This document shows positions 52,244 through 60,489 of a DNA stretch of 64,000 nucleotides, in pieces. Position 1 is the first letter of the stretch, and each line of letters begins with the position of its first letter. The translations under genes were made by a program, and so were the position numbers. Source of the stretch: an uncultured bacterium (lineage in GTDB: Bacteria > Vulcanimicrobiota > CADAWZ01); contig CADASF010000001.1 of the NCBI GenBank assembly GCA_902790465.1, positions 62,001-126,000 on the forward strand, written 5' to 3'. The notes beneath the pieces were generated by a model that saw nothing but the letters and a program-made list of their open reading frames with translations, did not search any database and was not told the DNA's origin.

Positions 52244-52299
52244 TGGCAATATTTAAAATTCGTGAGTTAAGTGCAGATGAAATATTTAAAGTTTACTAA
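52243..52299 (+). other. Third, short copy of the Rpn tail sequence
   Basis: A 19-codon frame (ATG overlaps the previous stop as TAATG) repeats 37 bases of the tail ('FKIRELSADEIF') and stops. It marks the edge of a duplication. Its expression is doubtful. Confidence 0.5.
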
Positions 52300-52312
52300 A
52301 AACAAATATACA

Positions 52313-52353
52313 AAAACTGGGCTTGCTGTGAACTACAAGCCCAGTTTTTATTT
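52313..52353. terminator. Bidirectional terminator after hsdM and the Rpn genes
   Basis: AAAAACTGGGCTTG pairs with CAAGCCCAGTTTTT around ten bases. Confidence 0.88.
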
Positions 52354-53903
52354 TACATCCCAATTTCTGCCATTTTACTATAAATCTTACTTATTACTGC
52401 ATTTTTTCTCGACTGAATCTCAGTTACATCTGATTTTACCTGTGAAATATCCACTTCATCTTCTTTTTCAGATGTGTCAACATAACGAGGAATATTCAAA
52501 TTATAGTCATTTTCTATAATTTCTTCCATTGTTACAATATGACAGAATTTGTCGATATCTTTTCTTTCAGCATAAGCATTTACAATTCTATCAATATCTT
52601 CATCTGTTATAAAATTCATCGTCTTGCCTGCTGTAAAATATCTACTTGAATCAATAAAACAGATATTATCAGAATTTTCTTTTCTGTCTTTTTTCAAGAC
52701 CAAACAACAAACAGGGATTGAAGTTCCATTAAAACAATTTGGAGGAAGACCTATAACAGCGTCTAAATAATTGAGATTTTTTACAATATATTTTCTTATT
52801 GTCTCCTCTGCCCCACCTCTAAACAAAGTACCATGTGGCAATAATACAGCAATTCTGCCCTCTGAATCCATGTGGTGTATCATAGTTTGAACAAAAGCGA
52901 GATCAGCTTGACCTTTTGGAGCTAATTTGCCGTAAATTGAAAATCTCTCATCTTCAATTAAATTTGCTGGTGGATTCCATTTAAAAGAGTATGGAGGATT
53001 TGCAACTTGAATTGTAAATTTTTTGTCCTCAAAATGTGTATCATCAAGCAATGTATCACAATTTACAATTTTAAAATTATTATACCCTATCCCATGAAGT
53101 AACATATTCATTCTCGCCAAATTATATGTGGAAGAATTTAATTCTTGACCATAATAATTGCGAACATTGCAATATTTACCAACTTCAAGAAGAAGAGAAC
53201 CTGACCCACAGGCACAATCAAAAGCAGAAAGACTGTCTTTTAAGCCAACTGTTGCAAGACGAGCGACAAGTTTTGACATATTTGCAGGAGTATAAAATTC
53301 TCCGCCCTTTTTGCCTGCACTCGAAGCAAAAAGACCTATCAAATTCATATAAGCTGTTCCCAAAATGTCAAAATGAGCCTCTTCAAATTCAAAATTTATG
53401 TCATCAATCGTATTTAATAGACTGCTTATAATCTTTGTACGCTGTTTTACTTCTTTTCCCAATTTTGAAGAATTTAAATCCATGTCTTCAAAAAGAGACG
53501 CAAATGCTTCTTCGGAAGGTTGCCCCTCTGTTGACATCGTGATAGAATTTATTATTTCTGTCAGGTAATCAATAGAAAATTTTCCCAATTCTATCATTTT
53601 GATCACATTTGAAAACAAATATTTTGGCTCTATTATATAGCCGAGAGATTCGAGACTATCCTCTTTTATTGCTTCTGTATATTCAGGATCATTAAAAGCC
53701 TCTTCATAAGTAATTTTATCTTCTGCAAGTTCTTTTTCAAAATGCTTTTCAACCTTGTTTGAAAGGTATCTATAAAATATAAGCCCTAAAATGTAATTTT
53801 TAAATTCTTGAGCATCCATATTGCCTCTCAAATTATTGGCACATTCCCATAATTTACTTGCCAATTCATTTGAAAGTGCTTCTTGTTTCTTTACATCTGC
53901 CAT
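52353..53903 (-). CDS. hsdM: Type I restriction-modification DNA methylase
   Basis: The 516-residue protein is the HsdM subunit, an adenine-N6 methyltransferase that modifies the target with a specificity subunit and is required by HsdR. It has the N-terminal helical HsdM domain ('LWECANNLRGNMDAQEFKNY', 'LIFYRYLSNK'), 'GGEFYTPANMSKL', motif I 'FDCACGSGSLLLEV' (228-241), and catalytic NPPY at 302-305. Length is as usual. No hsdS lies on either side: upstream is the TIR gene (27 bases away), downstream a terminator and the Rpn genes. GGGGAG precedes the ATG. Confidence 0.95.
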   Translation of the reverse strand: MADVKKQEALSNELASKLWECANNLRGNMDAQEFKNYILGLIFYRYLSNKVEKHFEKELAEDKITYEEAFNDPEYTEAIKEDSLESLGYIIEPKYLFSNVIKMIELGKFSIDYLTEIINSITMSTEGQPSEEAFASLFEDMDLNSSKLGKEVKQRTKIISSLLNTIDDINFEFEEAHFDILGTAYMNLIGLFASSAGKKGGEFYTPANMSKLVARLATVGLKDSLSAFDCACGSGSLLLEVGKYCNVRNYYGQELNSSTYNLARMNMLLHGIGYNNFKIVNCDTLLDDTHFEDKKFTIQVANPPYSFKWNPPANLIEDERFSIYGKLAPKGQADLAFVQTMIHHMDSEGRIAVLLPHGTLFRGGAEETIRKYIVKNLNYLDAVIGLPPNCFNGTSIPVCCLVLKKDRKENSDNICFIDSSRYFTAGKTMNFITDEDIDRIVNAYAERKDIDKFCHIVTMEEIIENDYNLNIPRYVDTSEKEDEVDISQVKSDVTEIQSRKNAVISKIYSKMAEIGM

Positions 53904-53930
53904 TTTTAACTCCCCTGTTTCCCTTCTCGT

Positions 53931-54440
53931 CTAATCTTCTAATGCGTTTTTTATTCCTTCATAATTCCATTTTGTTAAATCAGAATCTTTAAATGCTTGA
54001 ATATGAATTCCTGTATATCTTAAAATTTTTGGACATTTATTTCTATCTACAACATTACTATTATAAATAATTATTAATTTTAGTCTATGATACCAAGCCC
54101 TACCTGATTCATATTCAATATAACTCATCATATCAATTTGATTATTATGAGAACATTTTTCAGTATATTTATTATAATGTTCACAATAACAACATTTTCC
54201 TTTTGTAAGGTTATTAGTATGTTCGCCAACGATTAAAACAAATGTTTTTGAAGCCTTTAGCCTTTCATTTAAAGAACTTTTTATACTACAATAAAGGCTT
54301 GTATCTCTTGCTTGCCTTAAATCGTGAGCATCTGAAAAATCCAATGAGTAATTATCACTATTATTCCATTTTCTCAATTGGTTTACAATTCGTATATCAT
54401 TATCCCAATCCGCAGCAATGTAAATTATTGTTTTGCTCAT
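53931..54440 (-). CDS. TIR-like protein (Thoeris ThsB-like)
   Basis: The 169-residue protein has an N-terminal strand 'KTIIYIAADWDNDI', a helix, 'LDFSDAHDLRQARDTSLYCS', then 'ERLKASKTFVLIVGEHTNNL', which is the strand pattern of ThsB/TIR-like (MTH538) proteins. 'MMSYIEYESGRAW' holds the likely catalytic Glu of the NAD-processing site. A Cys cluster (C83, C84, C86, C96) may bind zinc and is unusual. In Thoeris, TIR proteins sense phage and make an ADP-ribose-derived signal. Its start overlaps the stop of the macro-domain gene by one base (TAATG), so the two are coupled. AAAGGAG is the ribosome site. Confidence 0.78.
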   Translation of the reverse strand: MSKTIIYIAADWDNDIRIVNQLRKWNNSDNYSLDFSDAHDLRQARDTSLYCSIKSSLNERLKASKTFVLIVGEHTNNLTKGKCCYCEHYNKYTEKCSHNNQIDMMSYIEYESGRAWYHRLKLIIIYNSNVVDRNKCPKILRYTGIHIQAFKDSDLTKWNYEGIKNALED

Positions 54441-55546
54441 TATTTCTCCTTTGACAATATTTTTATTAATGTACTTTGAAATTTAGGAAGTGCAACTATT
54501 GTTATATTTCCTTGTATCTGTTCCTTATTTTTCATCATTTCTGAAGAAATAAGGTTAAGCGAATCTATACTTGATAGATACACACGAGAACGACCAGTTC
54601 CAATTAAAGGCAAATATAAGTGATACCCCTGTCCAAAATTATCATAATGTTCTAATAAATTGTTCAAAGATGTTATTATATCTTCTTTATAGCTTTTAGC
54701 TTTGTTTTTCTCATCAAATCTTGAAATAGCTAAAAGATAAAATATCATATTTTTATGATAAATTTCTGCTATAGTTCCGATTGGATAATTATTATCATTA
54801 TCTATAGGATTAATATTATATCTTTCAAAATATGATTTTATCTCATTCTTTATAGATTCCTCTTTATAACCGCATTTATAAATTCTTGAAAGCCACATTC
54901 CATGAATTGTTTGTTCTGAAACAAGAGGAAATTTTTCTTTTTCTGCTTTTGTTGTTATATGAGTTTCAAACGATGTATTTACTGGAATAACTATAATATT
55001 TTTTTCTTTTTTTCGATTGTCAAATCCAAATTTAAATATATCCCCAAATACTAAATCAACAGAATTTGCCCCATTTTGATAGATAATCTGAGAATATTTA
55101 TTCTGTTTTATTATGTTATCCACTTTTAATGCAAGAATAAAAGCAGTAGATAAAATTTCTATATTATCTTCTAAATTGGAAATTGCCTTTTTTTGATTTT
55201 CATTCAAATTTTCTGCTTTTGAAATTTCATTTTTTAATTCATTTATTGAATCTACAAGCAACTTTGGTTTAGTTTTTTCATTTACATATAAACTAAATAC
55301 TCTATTTATTTTCTTCTCAAAATCATCTTCTAATAATAAGTTCAAAATCTTTTTTGGAAGATTAATTTTGTTATTCATAATTCTACTAATTGTTGATTTA
55401 TCTAAGTATAGTTCATATTCTGTTTGAAATTTAGAATTATAAGTCTTAATTAATTTATTTACAAATAATTCAATAGAATTATCAACATATCTGCATGCTT
55501 TTTTAAAAATTCTAATAAAACAAGCAAAATTATAAATTGTAATCAC
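54440..55546 (-). CDS. HTH-like/macro-domain protein (Thoeris ThsA-like partner)
   Basis: The 368-residue protein has two parts. The N-terminus (about 30-75) looks like a helix-turn-helix or a short regulatory helical domain ('YLDKSTISRIMNNKINLPKK'), followed by helices. Residues about 160-368 form a macro-like domain of the type in type II Thoeris ThsA: 'FGDIFKFGF', 'NIIVIPVNTSFETHI', 'TIHGMW', 'NYPIGTIAEI', and 'YLPLIGTGRSRVYLSSI'. Known type II ThsA proteins have membrane helices before the macro domain; none are seen here. It probably binds the TIR product. Start is GTG with a badly placed Shine-Dalgarno, so the true start may be later. Confidence 0.7.
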   Translation of the reverse strand: MITIYNFACFIRIFKKACRYVDNSIELFVNKLIKTYNSKFQTEYELYLDKSTISRIMNNKINLPKKILNLLLEDDFEKKINRVFSLYVNEKTKPKLLVDSINELKNEISKAENLNENQKKAISNLEDNIEILSTAFILALKVDNIIKQNKYSQIIYQNGANSVDLVFGDIFKFGFDNRKKEKNIIVIPVNTSFETHITTKAEKEKFPLVSEQTIHGMWLSRIYKCGYKEESIKNEIKSYFERYNINPIDNDNNYPIGTIAEIYHKNMIFYLLAISRFDEKNKAKSYKEDIITSLNNLLEHYDNFGQGYHLYLPLIGTGRSRVYLSSIDSLNLISSEMMKNKEQIQGNITIVALPKFQSTLIKILSKEK

Positions 55547-55594
55547 CCCTTTTTAGATATATTTCATACTCTTTTTATTATAACATATTTTTAG

Positions 55595-55627
55595 CAACTT
55601 TTAACAACTATTTTGCAACTTTGCAAT
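55595..55627. promoter_or_regulatory. Direct-repeat operator candidate between divergent genes
   Basis: Three CAAC and one CAAT half-sites (55595, 55605, 55616, 55624) are spaced 10, 11 and 8 bases apart, next to a TGTTATAAT-type -10 element for the macro gene on the - strand. About one helical turn between sites suggests a bound protein. The HTH-like protein at 54440 is the natural candidate. Confidence 0.45.
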
Positions 55628-55640
55628 AACGAATTTTAAG

Positions 55641-55683
55641 CCTCCAAATGCTATTATAGCCCTATAAAGGTAATATTTGGAGG
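55641..55683 (+). promoter_or_regulatory. Inverted repeat covering the DUF4417 ribosome site
   Basis: CCTCCAAAT (55641-55649) pairs perfectly with ATTTGGAGG (55675-55683), and the right arm contains the GGAGG Shine-Dalgarno of the gene starting at 55690. A TGCTATTAT promoter-like element lies inside the loop. It may hide the ribosome site in RNA, or act as a DNA operator if transcription begins inside it. Confidence 0.55.
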
Positions 55684-55689
55684 TGAAAA

Positions 55690-56439
55690 ATGAATAATAA
55701 TTCAGATTCACAAAAAAACTCAACAAATCAAATTCGCAAAGGTATAAAAGATTTATGGAATGCCTTTATGTGTGAAAATGCAGATTTTAGCAAGAAAAAT
55801 GACATTCCTTTCTGTCCAACAACAGCAACAGAACTGCCAACAGATATTATTCCTTGGGATAAAGCAAAAGCTATCTACAAATCCAAGATTCGTTCTGACA
55901 AAAACTTTAGATATAATGCTTTTGTTTGCTTTTACTTAGATGATCATAAATTCGACAGCAAAAATGGCATTTGGAACAATCCACAAAATGCACTAAAAAT
56001 TCTTCGTCATTTTGAAGGTGTTATTACACCTGATTTTTCTACAAATCAAGATTTTCCTAAACCTCTAAAAATATACAATACATATCGCATGCGTACATTT
56101 GGATTTTGGCTTGGGAAAAATGGTCTCAAAGTCATCAATAATGTTCGTTGGGGAACAAAAGAAACATATTCTTATATGTTTGATGGTCTCCCTAAAAATA
56201 GCATTCTGTGTATTGGGACAGTTGGAGGTAGCCCTCGCAAACATATCGATCGCAAGCGTTTTGAGAAAGGTCTTTTTGAGTTAGTTAAGCGTTACTCTCC
56301 ACATACAATAATTGTTTATGGCTCGGCTAATTATCCTTGTTTTCAAAAATTAGCAGAACAGGGAATCAAGATAAAATCTTACACAAGCCATACAGCACTT
56401 GCTTTTGAAAATTTGAAGGCAGGTGATCCCCATGAGTAA
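55690..56439 (+). CDS. DUF4417-domain protein
   Basis: The 249-residue protein matches DUF4417: 'NAFVCFYLDDHKFDSKNG', 'RHFEGVITPDFSTNQDFP', 'NTYRMRTFGFWLGKNGLKVI', 'NVRWGTKETY' and 'GSPRKHIDRKRFEKGLFELV'. The family's function is not established; members are common in mobile and phage-linked loci. It is followed by the HNH nuclease gene with an overlap at the shared ATGAGTAA, so the two are made together. Ribosome site GGAGG is very strong but sits in an inverted repeat. Confidence 0.85.
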   Translation: MNNNSDSQKNSTNQIRKGIKDLWNAFMCENADFSKKNDIPFCPTTATELPTDIIPWDKAKAIYKSKIRSDKNFRYNAFVCFYLDDHKFDSKNGIWNNPQNALKILRHFEGVITPDFSTNQDFPKPLKIYNTYRMRTFGFWLGKNGLKVINNVRWGTKETYSYMFDGLPKNSILCIGTVGGSPRKHIDRKRFEKGLFELVKRYSPHTIIVYGSANYPCFQKLAEQGIKIKSYTSHTALAFENLKAGDPHE

Positions 56440-56983
56440 AGGAAATAGTGGTCTCTTTAAAGGGACTATAGGAGAAAAAAACGAAAATAACATAGGAATT
56501 AATGAAATAATAAATATAATCAAAGAACGAACAAAAGATTTAGATTTGCGAGAACATCCTATTAAAAATAAGAAATTATCAAAGAAAAAAATGAAAGAGA
56601 TTAGAGAGAAAATCAAACATAAAACTGCAACAAAAAAAGAATATTATATTTATAATTGGAATAAAAGATTTAAGAACCGTAAAGACAAAGCTGTTGAAGA
56701 TTTTTGGAAACAAGAGCGTAGAAGGTTAAAACAGGGTTTATCTGGAACAAGAAATTGGAATAATGAGCAGAAAGAAGCAATTTTAGGAAAAAAGAGACCA
56801 AAATACAAAGGAAAAACTTTACAAGGACATCATTCATATAGTGCTTCACTTTATCCACATCTTGCTAATAAACACGAAGTAATCGTTCCTCTTTCTTATA
56901 TAGAACACTTTAAAGGGTGGCATGGAGGAAATTTTAAAAATAGTAGTCCAGGTAAACCTATTAAATTTATAATAGAATTTTAG
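56432..56983 (+). CDS. HNH/EndoVII-type nuclease domain (polymorphic-toxin-like)
   Basis: The 183-residue protein has a basic, helical N-terminal region and a C-terminal domain with 'GTRNWNNEQKEAILGKKRP', 'LQGHHSYSASLYPHLANKH', 'YIEHFKGWHGGNF'. These resemble GHH/GH-E-type HNH/Endonuclease VII domains of polymorphic toxins: H133-H134, E158-H159 and H164 are likely metal and catalytic residues. No signal, TPR or Rhs delivery domain precedes it. The next gene is the probable immunity partner. The ATG at 56432 overlaps the DUF4417 stop. Alternative: a homing or phage HNH nuclease. Confidence 0.65.
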   Translation: MSKGNSGLFKGTIGEKNENNIGINEIINIIKERTKDLDLREHPIKNKKLSKKKMKEIREKIKHKTATKKEYYIYNWNKRFKNRKDKAVEDFWKQERRRLKQGLSGTRNWNNEQKEAILGKKRPKYKGKTLQGHHSYSASLYPHLANKHEVIVPLSYIEHFKGWHGGNFKNSSPGKPIKFIIEF

Positions 56984-56996
56984 GAGGTAAAATATA

Positions 56997-57398
56997 ATGA
57001 CAGATGAAGAAGATATTATTGGAATTAAAATTCCTAAAAATGCACCATTGGTTACTGCACTAAAAATAATTAGAAAATATACACAAGAATCTTATGCAGA
57101 TATAAAATCACACATTCTAAATAATGACTATGTATTTACTTGTGAGTATGCAGATGATAAAGGGCTAAATAATGTAATATCTCTTTATGGCGAATTGAAC
57201 AAAGCAAAAATTAAGCCGACTCTTTATGATGAAGATGGAGAGAAAACAACTCTCACTTTATTAAAAAATCTTGCTGAATCTTATGAGGAAACTAAGAGAT
57301 ATAGTGCATATGTAATGGATCAAGAGAGCGGAGATAGCGAATTTGAAACTTATGAAGAATTTTTATCTCATTATGAAGATGAAGACGAAGAATTTTAA
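56997..57398 (+). CDS. Acidic small protein, candidate immunity partner
   Basis: The 133-residue protein is acidic, ending 'HYEDEDEEF', with a compact globular N-terminus ('KIIRKYTQESYADIKSHIL', 'ISLYGELNKAKIKPTLYDED'). No known family is recognised. It follows the nuclease gene by 13 bases, with AGGAGG eight bases before the ATG, which is the usual position of an immunity gene. A fragment of a paralogue sits at 50826. Acidity would suit binding a basic nuclease, but binding is not shown. Confidence 0.68.
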   Translation: MTDEEDIIGIKIPKNAPLVTALKIIRKYTQESYADIKSHILNNDYVFTCEYADDKGLNNVISLYGELNKAKIKPTLYDEDGEKTTLTLLKNLAESYEETKRYSAYVMDQESGDSEFETYEEFLSHYEDEDEEF

Positions 57399-57500
57399 AA
57401 AATACAATTCTAAATAAAATAAAATTTAAAGCCTTTGGCAATACAAAAATACCATTAGCTCTTTTATTATCGGGAGTATGTAAACATTTGTTGAAATAAA

Positions 57501-60260
57501 TCATGCTATAAAATAATATTCATCACAATTATTTTTTATAAAATCTTGTATCTTGGAAATTATTTTTCTTTTAGCTAAAAATTTAACTCCACTTGGCATT
57601 ATTTTTGTCATCAAATCATCTTTAATTTGTTGTGAATACTCATATTCTGAAATAGCTTCTTTCAATGCCGATTTATTAAATCCATTTTCTTCAACAAAAT
57701 AATCTATTTCCTTTTCTCGAACTTCCGATTCATAATTCAAATATTCTTCGAGAATGTCATAACAACTTTTAAGATTTGGCAAAACATCAGCAAGAAATAA
57801 TTTTATCAAATCTATTTTCTTTTTAAGCTGTGGCTCTGTTGAACGGTTTAATTCAGTATTTATGTAGTCAATATCTTTCTTGGGATTTGAAATATCAATG
57901 TCTTTTATCAAATTTAAGATATATGAAACATTTACTTTGTCCCTATCTATCAATTCAATACAAAAATTAATATCTGATAAAATTGAAGTCTTTTCAGCTT
58001 TTTTCTTTTTTATAACATCGTTATAAATTGTATAGTAAGAAGATTCATAATTTTCATACTCTTGTTCTGATAATTTTAAATCTTCCCAGTTAAATGAAGT
58101 GAATGTCTTAACAATAGAATGTGCCTTCATTAATTCACGAAAAACATTTACGAACTTTACCTGTTCCTCTTCGCTTTTTCTGTCTTCTATAATCATCTCA
58201 GCATTTGGAGCTATATTAATAAGTTTTTCGGCTAAAGTATTAAACTGGTCAACATAAAATTCATAGGGCTTTGTCAAAACTTGTGAAAGATCTCCCCCAC
58301 CGCCAAAGAGTTTTAATGCCTTATCAGTATTCCTCTTTAAATTGCGATAACAAACAATATTTCCAAATTGTTTTGTGTCCTTTTCTACACGATTTGTCCT
58401 CGAATAAGCCTGTAATAAAGAATGATAAGTTAAATTTTTATCAACATAGAGAGTATTTAATGCCCTGCTGTCAAAACCTGTCAAATACATATTAACAACA
58501 ATCAAAATATCTATTTGTGGCATTTTTTTTGTTTTCAATCTATTTGCAATATCACGATTATAACTGTCATAAGTTGCAGTAGAAAAATTTGTGCCGAACA
58601 TTTTGTTATAATCATTTATTATTCGCTCCAACTGATCACGACTATGCTCTTCTTTATCTTCGAGGTCTTCATTTGTGCCGAAGCTAAAAACACCTGCTAT
58701 TTTTAAATTATGCTTAATTTGTTTAAACTTGTCATAATATTTAACAAGCATAGGAATAGAAGAGGTCGCCAAAATAGAAGTGTAACGCCTATTTATTGTT
58801 TTTGCATTGTGATTTTTTATGATATTTTTAACAATAAGCGAAATACGCTCATCGTTTTCCAAAACTTCCGCAGTGTCAATATCTTCAACCATAGTTTCAT
58901 CATCTTCATCATATTTTCCATCATAAGTCTTTATGTACTCAACATTAAAACCAAGGACATTTTTGTCTGCAATGGCATCTGAAATTAAATAAGAGTGAAG
59001 ACATTTGCCAAATAAGTCTGCAGTTGTTTTGAATCCACCTAAAATATTTTCTTTAAAAATAGGTGTCCCAGTGAATCCAAAAAATTGGGCTTTACTAAAA
59101 AATTTATCAATGGCAACATGCATTTCGCCTGCCTGCGACCTATGACATTCATCAAAAATAAATATAATCTTTTCGTCCTTTAAAAATTCTATCTGCTTTT
59201 TATATTTGTCAGAACGAATAGCATTTGCCATTTTTTGAATTGTAGAAACGATTAATTTATCTTTGCCTTTTAGTTGTTTTATCAAAACAAAAGTGTTATC
59301 CGTCATGTCAACAGAATTTGCTTCAAAGCTGTTAAAATCATCAATAGTCTTTGAATCGAGATCGGCTCTGTCAACTAAAAATATAACTTTTTTTATATTC
59401 AAATTTTTTATGAGTAATTGAGAACATTTAAAAGATGTTAAAGTTTTGCCTGAGCCTGTGGTGTGGCAGATAAAACCTCCCTTATCTGTTTCAATGGCAC
59501 GAGATACAAGTGCCTCTGTTGCATATATTTGATAAGGTCTCATAACCATAAGAGATTTTTCAGATTCACTCAAAATCATGTATTCTGTGAGCATTTTTAT
59601 CAGCTTGCTTTGATTAAAAAATATGCTTGAAAATTCGTTTAAATTGCAAATTCTATTATTTTTTTCGTCAGTCCAATAAAAAGTAAGTGATCTCAAAAAT
59701 CTTGGATCATCAGTGTTAGAAAAATAACGAGTTTCAATAGCATTGGAAACGACAAATAACTGGATGTAATGCAAAATTCCCTTAAAACTGTGAAGTTTAT
59801 ATCTGTTTATTTGATTTATGGCTTCGTTGATGTCAACACCTGCACGCTTTAATTCGATCTGAATCAAAGGCAAGCCGTTAATTAAAATAGTAACATCATA
59901 TCTATTAGTATATTTGCCCTCTACTGTAATTTGGTGTGTAACTTGATAAATATTTTTAGTTGAGATCTCATCTAAAAAGTAAATGGAAACTTTTTCGCCA
60001 TTATCTCTTTCTAAAATAAATTTATCTCTCAACTGTTTTGCAGAAATAAACACAGTCTTACCCAATAAAAAATTTAGAACACGCTTAAATTCAGTGTCAG
60101 ACAATGGAGTCTCCAATTTTTCACCATTTAATTTTTCAAGTTGTATTTTTAAATTGGACATCAAGTCATCATAAGTGTCAATTTCGACATAGTCATAATC
60201 CATTGATTCCAATTTTGCAATTAATTTATTTTCAAGTTCTTTTTCACTTACATAACCCAT
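57501..60260 (-). CDS. hsdR: Type I restriction enzyme, HsdR subunit
   Basis: The 919-residue motor and nuclease subunit has D122 and 'IELK' (E136, K138) of the PD-(D/E)XK nuclease in the N-terminal domain. A helicase core follows: Walker A 'TTGSGKT' at 267-273, 'FDECHRSQ' (DExH), 'FTGTPIF', and later 'LTGFDSRALNTLYVDK' and 'QAYSRTNR' (motif VI). The C-terminal helical domain is present, and length fits the family. It is on the same strand as hsdM but more than 3.5 kb upstream, with the TIR/macro pair and an opposing module between. Ribosome site is weak (AAGAGA). Confidence 0.95.
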   Translation of the reverse strand: MGYVSEKELENKLIAKLESMDYDYVEIDTYDDLMSNLKIQLEKLNGEKLETPLSDTEFKRVLNFLLGKTVFISAKQLRDKFILERDNGEKVSIYFLDEISTKNIYQVTHQITVEGKYTNRYDVTILINGLPLIQIELKRAGVDINEAINQINRYKLHSFKGILHYIQLFVVSNAIETRYFSNTDDPRFLRSLTFYWTDEKNNRICNLNEFSSIFFNQSKLIKMLTEYMILSESEKSLMVMRPYQIYATEALVSRAIETDKGGFICHTTGSGKTLTSFKCSQLLIKNLNIKKVIFLVDRADLDSKTIDDFNSFEANSVDMTDNTFVLIKQLKGKDKLIVSTIQKMANAIRSDKYKKQIEFLKDEKIIFIFDECHRSQAGEMHVAIDKFFSKAQFFGFTGTPIFKENILGGFKTTADLFGKCLHSYLISDAIADKNVLGFNVEYIKTYDGKYDEDDETMVEDIDTAEVLENDERISLIVKNIIKNHNAKTINRRYTSILATSSIPMLVKYYDKFKQIKHNLKIAGVFSFGTNEDLEDKEEHSRDQLERIINDYNKMFGTNFSTATYDSYNRDIANRLKTKKMPQIDILIVVNMYLTGFDSRALNTLYVDKNLTYHSLLQAYSRTNRVEKDTKQFGNIVCYRNLKRNTDKALKLFGGGGDLSQVLTKPYEFYVDQFNTLAEKLINIAPNAEMIIEDRKSEEEQVKFVNVFRELMKAHSIVKTFTSFNWEDLKLSEQEYENYESSYYTIYNDVIKKKKAEKTSILSDINFCIELIDRDKVNVSYILNLIKDIDISNPKKDIDYINTELNRSTEPQLKKKIDLIKLFLADVLPNLKSCYDILEEYLNYESEVREKEIDYFVEENGFNKSALKEAISEYEYSQQIKDDLMTKIMPSGVKFLAKRKIISKIQDFIKNNCDEYYFIA

Positions 60261-60408
60261 TTTTCAAATCTCTTTTTGTCGTAGTTTCTACGCTAATTTT
60301 TTCTACAAAATTTTATTTTATCTTTCTAAAATTTGACTGAATTGTACCACCTATAAAAGGAAAATTTTTGTAAAATAAAAAATAACATCATAGATAAAAA
60401 AATAAATT

Positions 60409-60469
60409 GGGGCTGTGAAAAAGTAAATAGAGGCGATGTCATTGCCTCTATTTACTTTTTCACAGCCCC
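60409..60469. repeat. Perfect 26-base-pair palindromic element
   Basis: The 26-base arms (60409-60434 and 60444-60469) pair without a mismatch around the loop GATGTCATT. The left arm begins GGGGCTGTGAAAAAGTAA. The centre 'GCGATGTCATTGC' is shared with the left end of the MITE-like element at 49359. It may end transcription of the 60490 gene, but the lack of a plain T-run and the shared centre favour a mobile-element origin. Confidence 0.7.
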
Positions 60470-60489
60470 TAGGGGGATAGATTAGAAAC

